DNA from: Apus apus
Taxonomy: Eukaryota; Chordata; Aves; Apodiformes; Apodidae
DNA: 64,000 nt
Reading direction: 5' to 3'
Assembly (NCBI RefSeq): GCF_020740795.1
Contig: NC_067285.1
Location: 37,705,318 to 37,769,317 of the forward strand
Position 1 is the stretch's first letter; each line of letters begins with the position of its first letter. Under the pieces are notes generated by a model. It worked only from the letters and a program-made list of their open reading frames with translations, searched no databases and had not been told where the DNA came from. A program made the position numbers and the translations under genes. Shown here one piece after another: positions 1 through 10,900 of this stretch.

Positions 1-957
1 CCCTTCACCTCCTCCTCTCCAGCTGAGCTAGCTCAGCTCCTGCAGACTCTCCTCATTCCGCCCCCTCCTGAGAACGTTCAGCCTGGAGAGGAGAAAGCTC
101 CAGGGAGACCTGAGAGCAGCTTCCAGGGCCTGAAGGGGCTCCAGGAAAGCTGGGGAGGGGCTTGGGACAAGGGCAGGGAGGGATGGGAGCAGGGGGAAGG
201 GTTTCCAGCTGGCAGAGGGAGCTGGAGATGAGATGTGAGGGAGAAATTCTTCCCTGTGAGGGTGGTGAGACCCTGGCCCAGGCTGCCCAGGGAAGCTGTG
301 GCTGCCCCATCCCTGACAGTGTTGAAGGGCAGGTTGGATGGGCTTGGAGCAGCCTGGGCTGGTGGGAGGTGTCCCTGCTCATGGCAGGGGGGTTGGATCT
401 AGTGGTTCCGGAGGTTGTTACTGCTGCTGATCGTTGCTGCTGAGTCTGGTGCCATTTGATGTGTCCGACAGCAGGGATGGCTTTTGGCAAATTCAGGGAC
501 TCCACAATAGGGAGGAAGGGTTTGGGGCCTGGGGTTTTGGTGAGTGCTCATAGAGAACTTGACAGGCCAGAGAGGTGTGCTCACAGAAACTTTTAGGAAT
601 CAGAAAAATGCCACTACCAAGTCCTGGAGACACAATAACCCCAGTGCCAGCAGAGGCAGGGTGACTGGGGGACCCGGAGTCCCTGGGCAGCTGGGGGGGT
701 GTGACCAGCTCTGTGCCCTTGTGCCAGCAAAGGGGCTGATTTTCACCCGTGTTGACATTTCCAGCAGGTCAATGAAAAGGAACACGTTGTTTGTGGCAAC
801 ATGTTTGGAACACTCTGACCAGGCTGGGGGCTCCCTCTGGAGAGAATTAAACTACAGCAAGCCTGGGGAGGTCTGGTGGTGTTGGGTGGGGCTGGGGCAC
901 GCGAGGAGAATCTGTGGGAGCTGAGCTAGCTCAGCTGAAGATGAGGTGAAGGGGAAC
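1..957. repeat. Imperfect inverted-repeat pair, possible TIR element interrupted by CR1
   Basis: The 18-base palindrome AGCTGAGCTAGCTCAGCT occurs at 21-38 and again at 919-936. The flanks match in inverted orientation on both sides of it: 1-20 pairs with the complement of about 937-955 (CCTTCACCTC core), and 39-55 pairs with the complement of about 902-918 (CAGA-TCTCCTC core). This makes arms of about 55 bases that could form terminal inverted repeats of a non-autonomous DNA transposon of at least 0.95 kb. The left arm reaches the window edge and may continue. A CR1 sits inside. No transposase is visible. Family unknown. Confidence 0.5.
60..405 (+). mobile_element. CR1 LINE 3' fragment
   Basis: Sense CR1 3' region: the 'GTTCAGCCTGGAGAGGAGAA' block, the 'GGAGATGAGATGTGAGGGAGAAATTCTT' region in part, the 'CCAGGCTGCCCAGG' block and the end near 'GGTTGGATCTAGTGG'. 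It lacks the terminal ATTCTGTG-type tail. It lies just inside the left arm of the inverted repeat. Frames read from it are not genes. Confidence 0.75.
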
Positions 958-1832
958 CCAACAGCATCTCCCCCTGCCCAAAGGGGTCCTGGAGCCACCA
1001 GGGCCAGACTGCTGGTAGGGGCACAGCGAGATCCTCAAAGTCACCAGCGGGAACCCGCAGTTGGATCTTAGGAAAAGGTGTTTCCACATGAGGATCAGGG
1101 CCCTGAGCGATGAGGGAGTCTGTATCTATACAGATATCTAGGCTTGGTCTGGGCAAGATCCCACACACTCTGCTCTAGTTTGACTCAGTTTTGGGTGGAG
1201 AGCTGGACCGGGGTTTGCAGAGATGTGTTCCAGCCTGAATGGTTCAATGATTTTGGTAAACCAAAAGTGTCTCCATATGCTTGATATTCTGCATCTGTGC
1301 AGGGTGTCACATTAAACTCCATGCTTACATGATGCCTCAGTTAGACTCTTACTTCTGTGGCCATCATTTTAATAAATCTGCAGAATTTGGTGCTTGCCCA
1401 TTAATAAATTGGGCAGTATAATATATAGTTGCCTGTATCTGGAAAAACTGCTTTTGAATAACTCCAGAAGCAGCAGCAGCATGGGCAGCCTGCTGAAGTG
1501 CGCAGTTTCAGCTCTCTGTAGCCTGTCAGTACACGAAGCAGCACTTCTTAAAATGACTGAGTCACTTTTGCACCACCAGTGTGATTTTGAGATTGAAAAA
1601 TCCTACACAGGGTGGGGTTTGCACCAGTATAGTTAAAATCAGGCACAGTTATCTCAGTTTTGCTTGTCTCCTGCCCTTATGCTTATTTCTTTGTTCCAGC
1701 CAAATATTTTAGCCACCCCTGAAGGCTCATAGCATAGTCAGGAAGTGTTTGTGAGGGTGTATTTTCGTTTGTAGCAGTAAAAGAATAACTCACCCCCTTT
1801 GTTTCTGGTTCTCACGGAGCTCGTGGCCTCAG
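958..1832. other. Non-coding sequence 5' of the first TUBGCP2 coding exon
   Basis: I see no gene, RNA gene or clear repeat here. The stretch 1788-1832 has a pyrimidine-rich tract ending in CTCAG, which reads as a splice acceptor just before the TUBGCP2 start codon. It is therefore probably intronic, with a 5' UTR exon and promoter further left or outside the window. Confidence 0.45.
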
Positions 1833-1990
1833 GCAGGAGCATGAGTGAGTTCCGCATCCACCACGATGTCAACGAGCTCCTCAGCCTGCTGCGTGTCCAC
1901 GGTGGGGAAGGAGCTGAAGTCTACATTGACCTTCTGCAGAAGAACCGGACACCTTACGTGACCACGACTGTCTCTGCCCACAGTGCAAAG
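1833..1990 (+). CDS. TUBGCP2: TUBGCP2 first coding exon with GC splice donor
   Basis: Acceptor CTCAG ends at 1832, eight bases before the ATG at 1841. Residues 1-50 end at ...SAHSAK. The donor reads AAAG|GCAAGT, a consensus GC-type donor instead of GT. Phase 0 here matches the next exon, which begins [12 protein letters not shown] at 4169. Confidence 0.9.
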
Positions 1991-4900
1991 GCAAGTGTTG
2001 TCATGCTGTCCTTGCAGCTGAGATATTACCCTTCTACGACAAGGTGACCTGTTAGTGCATGAGGGAAGGGCTGTGGGTGTCATTTACCTGGACCTTAGTG
2101 AGGCCTTAGACAGCATCTCCCACAGCACTCTCCTGGTGAAGCTGGTTAAATATGGCCGAGACAGGTGTAGACTTTATTGGAGTAAATGATGGCTGGGCCC
2201 AAAAAGTTGTGGTGAATGGAGTTCAGTCCATTTGATGGCCGGTCACCAGTGGTATCCCCAGGGCTCAGGGTTGGGGCCAGTTCTCCTTGATATCTTTATC
2301 AATGATGTGGGTGAGGGGATCGAGGACTTCCTCAGCAAGTTTTCAGATGATACCAAGTTGGGAAGGAGTCTTGATCTGCTCGAGGGCAGGAAGGCTCTGC
2401 AGAGGGACCTGGACAGGCAGGATTGATGGGCTGAGACCAATTGCATGAGGTTCAACAAGACCAAGTGTCATGTCCTGCCCTTGGGTCACAACAACCCCAG
2501 GCAATGCTACAGGCTTGGGGAGGAGTGTCTGGAAAGCCACCCAGCAGAAAAGGACCTGGGGGTGATGATTTACAGCTGGATGAACATGAGCCAGCAGTGT
2601 GCCCAGGTGGCCAAGAAGGCCACCAGCATCCTGGCCTGCATCAGGAGTAGTGTGGCCAGCAGGAGTGGGGAGGTGATCGTGCCCCTGTGCTGGCACTGGT
2701 GAGGCTGCACCCTGAGTACTGGGGTCAGTTCTGGGCCTCATTACAAGAAGGACATTGAAGTGCTGGAGCATGTCCAGAGGAGAGCAACCAAGCTGCTGAA
2801 AGGTCTGGAGCACAAGTCCTATGAGGAGAGGCTGAGGGAACCAGCGTTGTTTAGTTTGGAGAAGAGGAAGCCAAAGGGAGACCTCATTGCTCTCTACAAC
2901 TGCCTGAAAGGAGGTTGTGAGGTGGCTCTTCTTCCAAGGGACAAGTGATAGGACAAGAGGAGCTGGCCTGAAGTTGCACCAGGGGAGGTTCGGACTGGAT
3001 ATTAGGAAGAATTTCTTTGCCGAGCGACTGGTCAGGCACTGGCTGCCCAGGAAGGTGGTAGAGTCACCATCCCTGGAAGTATTAAAAAAATCGTGTAGAT
3101 GTGGCTCTTCAAGACTTGCTCAGTGGGCATGGGGGGTTTTATGGGGTTGTGTGGTGGTGGTGTTTTTATGGGGAGTGTGGTTGTGGTTTTTCCTTTTTTT
3201 TTTTTGTTTTTTCACCTTGTGTTGACAGTGGGCTCAGTGATCATAGAGGTCTTTTTCAACTGTGACAATTCCATGATTCTGTGGGTTTTGGGCATGCACT
3301 CAGATAATCCTGAAAGAAGCTCCTGGCACACTGCAATTGACTTGCCCTGGTGCCAAGTGAAAACCGAAGATTCTGCTGTAGCAGAAGTCACCCTAAGTAG
3401 CTGTAGTACTTAAAAATCATCCCAGGTTGTTCATTAGAGGAATCCAAGGTTCTGCTCTGAACTGGCAGCTGCCACTTGGATGGTCTAGACTGGGTGCCAG
3501 GTGGGCTGTTGTGCAGGGTAGCAGTGTGAGCCTCCACCCAGCAATGTCCTGCAGACCTTTTTTTTTTTTCTAAGGTGCCTTTTTCAAGGCAAAAACCCCC
3601 AACAAGAACAGCAGCAGCCCTGATCTGACTGCACGAGACCATCCTGCCAGAGGTGGAAGGGTGGAGGGGGCATGCCTAAAAGAGGAGTCTCCAAATGGGT
3701 GATTTATGGCTGTTCTGGGAAGATGAGCATTTTGTGATCAGACCCAGGAGGCTGGCTGGCTGGATTGCTTTTGTTCCTTTATGTTTAATATGGATCAGGT
3801 TGGACTTTACAAAGCAGAATCAATTCTCCCTTCATTTTCTTGAGCAGATCCATAAAACACTATTTCCTGATGGATCAGGGGGACTTTTTTGTTCACTTCA
3901 TGGATCTGACGGAAGAGGAACTCAAGAAGCCTGTAGATGACATCATAACCACGAGGCTGGAGGCTCTGCTGGAGTTAGCCCTGCGAATGACCACAGCCAA
4001 CACACAGCTCCAGAGGTCACTTCAGACCCCACCACTCTGACACTCTGTGAAATACTTTGGTGACAGCAGCCGCTTGCACCTTGTCTCCATGCTTGCACAA
4101 TGCACCTCTTCTGAGTTCTGTGGTAATAACAGAAATTAAACATTTCATGTTAATGTGGTGTTTTACAGGTAAAAATAGCAGAATTTTCTCGAACACCAGA
4201 AGATTTTTTAAAGAAGTATGATGAGCTGAAGTCTAAAAATACGAGACATCTGGATTCTTTGGTTTATCTATTGTCAAAACTCACAGAAGACAAAGAGGTT
4301 GGTTTCTCCTTAAGAACTGGATATAAGTACTCAGCAGTAGCAACAAGGCACTGATTTTGAGTACAGCAACAGTGCTGGTCATAGTCACATCTCACCAGTT
4401 GGGCACAGTTCCCTAGAGCTGGGGTCCCAAGCTAAGTATAAATACCTCTTTTAACAACCTATTTGGTGAGATGAAGCTCAGGAATTCTTTGTGTGGTGCT
4501 CTAATGACCCAGGAGGCTTTCACAAAACACAGCTTAAAATGGAGTGAGATTATAAAGCTTGTCAAAAGGAAACACACACCAGTATCACTCTCAGCAACAG
4601 GTTACAACCAACAGAACTTAGCAAAATGGTGCTCTCAAAACAACAGGTTACAGCTAGAAAAATTTAGCAAGATCAGAGGGGATGTTACCCTGATGTGCTG
4701 AGAATAAGGTTAGAAACAGAGAGAGAGAGAGAGATGAAGTGACAGAAGGAGAGAGACAGACAGACAGACACAGAGGCATAGATACAGAGATGAGGAAGGA
4801 GGGGTAGAAAAGATATCCCCACCCTTGGATCCAGCGCTGATCTTGGTAGGAGGTTGTGCTCTGTGGGTGGTGGGTGCACGCCCTGAGCATTTCCAGTCTG

Positions 4901-7900
4901 CCCCTTTGATGCCCCCTGGCCCCCTCTCCTGGGGAGGCTCAGCCTACTTTGTGCAGACTCAGTGTTGGATTTGGGAATGTTCTGGAAATGAGTTGGTCTG
5001 GCAGAGGAGTCCAGGTGATCACTTGGCCCCCCTGTCTGGGTTGACAGAGCAACAACCTTTATTTCACCCATGCACTCTGTCCTTAAACAGGACAGTGGTC
5101 TTTCCAAGGTGACACTGTGCCTCCACGGGGCTCCTCTTGCTGGCCACTGCTCCTTATCAAGTAAGGACAGTGTCCCATTGACCAGGGTGGCTGCCAAAGG
5201 AGGGCTCTCCTTGCAAGGACAATGTCCAGTTTCTCAAGGTGGTTACCAAATGAGGGGCTCTCCTTCTGAGAAGAGGGTCCAGGTGTTTATTGAATGAGGA
5301 CCCCACCCAAGCTCAATGTCCAGTTTGTCAGGGAGGCTGTTTTGAGACAATTATTCTTTTGGGGACTCTACAAATGTTCAGCAAAGCACATGGAAATCAA
5401 CAGATAACCAATTCTAGCATTTACTAAATTATTAAAGCACTACTGAGACTTATGCTCCTCTTGATAAAAACCACTAAGATGTGGAGAAACTGGGACAGAA
5501 ACACCTGTGGTCTGATTCAGCACAACCATCTTACTGTCATACAGCTGAGGGAGCTGGGATTGTTTAGTTTGGAGAAGAGGAGGCTCAGGAGAGACCTCGT
5601 TGCTCTCTACAACTCCCTGAAAGGAGGTTGTAGGGAGGTGGGGCCTGGCCTCTTCTCCCAAGTGAATAATGACAGGACAGGAGGAAATGGCCTGAAGCTG
5701 CTCCAGGGGAGGTTCAGACTGGATATTAGGAAGAATTTCTTTACGCAGAGAGTGGTTGGACACTGGAAGGGGCTGCCCAGGGAGGTGGTAGAGTCACCGT
5801 CCCTGGAAGTGTTTAAAAGAAATATAGATGTGGTACTTAGGGACATGATTTAAGCACTGAATGGGTAGATTAGGTTATGGATGGTGGATTTAGGTTATGG
5901 TTGGACTTGATGATCTTCTGGGTGTTTTCCAACCAGGATGGTTCTGTGATTCTGTGAAATATCTGTAGGGTAGGTGTTAAGAATGGGCCAGTCTCTGTTC
6001 AGTGGTGTCTTGTGATAGGACAAGGGGAAACGACACCAAGTGACAACACAGAAAGTTCCACCTCAACGTGAGGAAGAACTTCTTTCCTGTGAGGGTGACA
6101 GAGCCCTGGGACAGGCTGCCCAGAGAGGTTGTGGAGGCTCCTTCTCTGGAGACTTTCAAGACCCATCTGGACACATTACTGTGTGACCTGCCCTGGGTGT
6201 TCCTGCTACAGCAGGGAGGTTGGACTGGATGATCTTCTGAGGTCTCTTCCAAACTTATGTTTCTATGATTTTTGCTTTAGTGTGTACTGACCAGCTCACG
6301 AATTCTTTTATTTGTGTATGTACAGACACTCCAGTATTTGCAACAAAATGCGAAAGACAGGGCAGAACTTGCAGCGAATGCAGCAATCAGTGGCAGCACA
6401 AGTTTTTCCATCCCCTCCTCTACTTCCAAGATATCTCTACAGGAGCTCGAGGAGCTACGCAAGCAGCTGGGCAGTGTCACAGCCACCTCCAGTGTACAGC
6501 AGGTACTGTCTCTTCCCAGGCTTTGGGCACAAAATCTGCTTGTGTATAGCTGTGGTCTTAGCTTTTATCATCTAGTAGAGTGATAAATGTTCCTATCCGT
6601 GCAGATCATCTAAATAATCTCTCAATGTTTATTAGTCAGATTGTGTTAAATATTTGTGCTGTTCTGAATATGAGTGGCTTTTTTTCTGTTTAAGTTAATT
6701 AAGGAAAGTCAAGTTTAGGCTCAGCAGCCACTGTGGGGTGTCCTCATCCTTGCCAGGAGTTCAGATCATGTGGGTAAAATGCCTGTCCTAAACCTTCCCC
6801 CAGTGGACACAGCTGTTCCTTCTGCTTAGCTGTTTGAGATCCTGGAATAAATGCTGTAAAGTGATGGCAAAGACAAAAAGGAAGAATAAAACCTGCCAGA
6901 GCATTGAAGCTTAGAAAACAGTTAAGCAAGTGTTTTGTTGTCAGTAGGCCAGGAGGTAGGAAGTGTATTACTGAAATCCTAACTTCTATTTCCTATACTT
7001 ATTGGTATAAATAACTGTACAGTGATGGGTTGACCTTGGCTAGCCACCCTATCATTCCCACTGCTCAACTCAGCAGGGGGAATAAAATATGACAAAAAGC
7101 TTGTGGGTCAAGATAAGGCTGTTTTGGCTGCAGAAGGCACAGGAGCAGCTGTGTATGGGCAGTTACTTGGAGAGAGGTGAAAGAGCAATAATTAGGGAGA
7201 AGAAGAATCACAGAATCTGCCAGTTCAGTATCCAGGGATATCTGGATTCTCAGCTGAAAAATCCGTAATTATGCCTGACAAGAGAGTATTAGTCAATCTG
7301 CCCAGCTTAATATCCAGGGATGGAGAACAGCCCTGAGGAGAAGGACTTCGGGATGCTGGTAAAAAAAAAGCAAAACAGGAGACATGACCCAGCATTATGT
7401 GCTGGAGCCCAGAAACCACCCGTGTGCTGGGCTGCATCCCCAGCACTGTGACCAGCAGGGCCAGGGAGGGGATTGTCCCCTCTGCTCTGCTCTGGGGAGA
7501 CCCCCTGCAGGGCTGGGAACAGCTCTGGGGTCTCCAACACAGGAAGGACATGGAGCTGTTGGAGAGAGTCCAGAGGAGGTCATGGAGATGATCCAGGGCT
7601 GGAGCAGCTCTGCTCTGGAGACAGGCTGGGAGAGTTGGGGTGTTCAGCCTGGAGAAGAGAAGGCTCCATGGAGACTTTACTGCAGCCTTTTGATACAGGA
7701 AGGAAGCCTATAAGAAAGATGGATTCTAAGACTCTTTTACCAAGGTCTGTAGTGACAGGACAAGGGACAGTGGTTTTAAGCAGAAGGAGGGTAGGGCTGG
7801 ATGGGACTCTCTGTCTCTGACAGTGTTCATGGTCAGGTTGGATGGGGCTCTGAGCAACCAGATACAGTAAAATATTTAGTGAGAGGGTGGTTGATACACT

Positions 7901-10900
7901 GGAACAGGTTGCCCAGAGAAGTTGGGGAAGCCCCATCCCTGGAAGTGTTCAAGGCCAGGTTGGATGGGGCTTAGAGCAACCTGGTCTAGTGGGAGATGTC
8001 CCTGCCCATCCTTAAGGTCCCTTCCAAGCAAAACTAGTCTGGAATTCTATGTCTGTGCACATGGCAGGAGAGTTGGGTGGATGATCTTTAAAGGTCCCTT
8101 TCAACCTAAACCAGTCTGAATCTATGATCTTGTTTCATTTTGACAGTTGGAGGCAGGAATTACTTCATGTCTCTGAATTCCCAAGGTACAATTTTCTATA
8201 GTCCACCTCACTGAACTAGCTCTGTTGCTTAGTATTGCATCCACATGTGCTGCTGAGATCTTACCTGGCTCTGTTAGGTTGTGTGGTCTGTACTTCTTAC
8301 GATGCTTCAGAAGCTTTTGGACTTGGACACTTTCTTAGTCTGCTCTCCCATAAGTGTGCATGGTTCATGGAGATGGTGTGGGGATGAAGTCCATGGCTTG
8401 TTCCTACAGCCATGTTGCACAGGACCAATGCTAGAACTTCCATTCCAGAACTTCCATTCCAGGTCTTCCTTTAATGAACCAGATCTCAAGATGATACAAA
8501 AAGTGTACATAATGTTTTGATCTTTTGGCCAACGTCTCTGTGTCCAGACTCTACCAGATCCATAAGCTATGCTATGCTGCTTCAGCAGAGGAGTATTTTC
8601 TCACTATATGGTTAAAGATTTATAAACTTCAAGTTGTTTACCCACATGAAGGACGCAGTTCTGCCCCGAGACCTGCTGCTTTATGTGGTTTGTCTTCCTT
8701 TGAATTGCTGGAAGCCACTTCATCCTTCTCATACCCTCCTGTGAGAGTCCTGATCCTGTTAGGGGAAGCAGAGGAAGTGGAGGTCCTTCTAGCAGCTCAC
8801 ACACACAGTGCAAGCAGGAACATGGGGTTGCTTTGGGGTGCCTCTCTGGCCTGAGAACATCACACCAGCCTCCTGCCAGCTGGGAGATGTGTGGAACTAG
8901 TGCTGCTTGGAGGAGTGGGTCCACTTGTTTGAAGGATTTCAAGACCCAGCACTGGGCAGCTCTGAGCATATGAAAAATGGCTCGGAGCCAACCACAGTTT
9001 GCATTAACTACCTCTCACATGCAGGAGCACCGTTCTTTAAGATGCAAAGCTCACACATATGTTTGCTTCCTTCCCAAGTTCCTCTCTCCTCTGAGACCTC
9101 CCATGAGGAGAAAGTAAAGTGACCCACATAGACATCTGTGGAGCTTAGGAAATGGCATTAATAAGCATGGCCCCTGTGTTAGTGCACTTGGGGCTCTAGA
9201 TGTTCATGTAGGTTGTACATCTCAAGCCTCTCCAGCTGATAATTCATCTTGCACTGTTCATTTTAGTGTCAGAGAGCCAGAGCCAGGGGTGGGAGGTGTT
9301 TCAGTCTTTAAGAGCTCACTTCCCTTGCTGACTCCTGCTTAGAGTACAAAACTCAAACATTGTCATAGTCTTTGTGGGTGAATTATCTGGACTACCTTTG
9401 ACACAGCTCTTCAGTGGGTTACAAGGTCAGAGGTGGTCCTTGGCCCAACTGCAAGTGTTCCTTGAATAAGAAGTTCCTGCTTCTGGAAGGAGTTTGCTGC
9501 CTCTCATGCAGTGCACCTTGCAAAGCAGTGAGCTGCCTGCTGCTTGTGCAAGTCCCCATTCTGGCCCCCTGTGTGTACCCTAGCTTCTAGGCTGGTGGGA
9601 GGGCTGCAGAAAGGCCTGATTTGATGTACCCCCCAATAAAAAGAAGGAAAACTGTCTAAAGAATCACCTCAGCAGTACTGAAACCAATAGACTAGGTGGT
9701 ATTGGGAGATCACATCCTACACTGTGCTACTGAAACATCAACTTTTCTACTTTGTTCTCAAGTTATCAGTTTACAATCTATTTCTGCTTAAAATCCAACA
9801 TTTCTTAGACTTCTGAAGATTGCTTTTTCTCCTTTTTCTCCACCAGCCTCTTGAGCTTACACGAAAAATCCTCCGGGATAAGCAGAATAAGAAGAATTCT
9901 GGTCAGCCCATTCCAGTATTTCCATCCTGGGTGTATGAGAGACCTTCACTTATTGGTGATTTCTTAATTGGCACCAGTTTAAGCACTGACACAACGGTAC
10001 CTATAGGTATGTGGCACACAAGGAAAATTGCTTTGAACTTTTTATTATTTGTACTTGTTCAGAAGGGCCATTCACATTTCATGACAGGATGAAAGCAAAA
10101 CTTGGCTCCTGGCAGTCTTGGGGTTAAAAAAAAAACAACCCAAACTTATTTTGTTCACAGTGTTTCTCCTGTGCTGAATTCCAGCCCCTCTGTTGATCAT
10201 AGAATCACAGAATCCCAGACTGGTTTGTGTTGGAGGGACCTTAAAGATCATCAAGATCTAACCCCCCTGCATTGGCAGGGACACCTCCCACTAGACCACG
10301 TTGCTCCAAGCCCCATCCAACCTGGCCTTGGACACTTCCAGGGATGGGGTAGCCACAACCTCCCTGGACAACCTGTTCCAGCATCTTGCCACCCTTACGG
10401 GAAAGAACTTTTTCCTAATGTCCAACCTAATTCTCCCCTCTTTAACTTTCAAACCATTGCCCCATGTAAAAAACCCTACACCAGCTTTTCCTTTTCATCC
10501 ATGGCCTTGTAAATCCAGTATAGATCCATGGAATCTAATCTGTTTTGAGTTTCTCAGTCCTTTTTCTCTCTTGAGTCACGGCCTCCGTAACATTCTACTG
10601 TAGGAACGTCACATCTGTGTTCTCAGCTGAAAAATCTGTAGTTGTGCTTGACAAGAGAGTAGTAGTCAACCTGCCCAGCTCAATATCCAGGGATGGTTGG
10701 CTCCTCCAAGAAATCTGTAGCAGCATGGGCAACAAACAGGAGGAGTTTGAAGCTGTCGTGCTACAGGAAAGCTATGATATAGTGGCAATTACAGACACTT
10801 GATGGGATGAATCCTATGATTGGAGTGTGGATATTGAAGGCTATAAGCTGTTCAGAAGGGACACGACAGGAGGAAGGGGTGGAGGTGTTGCCCTCTATGT

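Noticed and set aside
2243-2813. Antisense frames of 70-156 codons over the CR1 (also at 19461-20012)
   Set aside because: Reverse-complement readings of CR1; the same frames recur at every CR1 copy.
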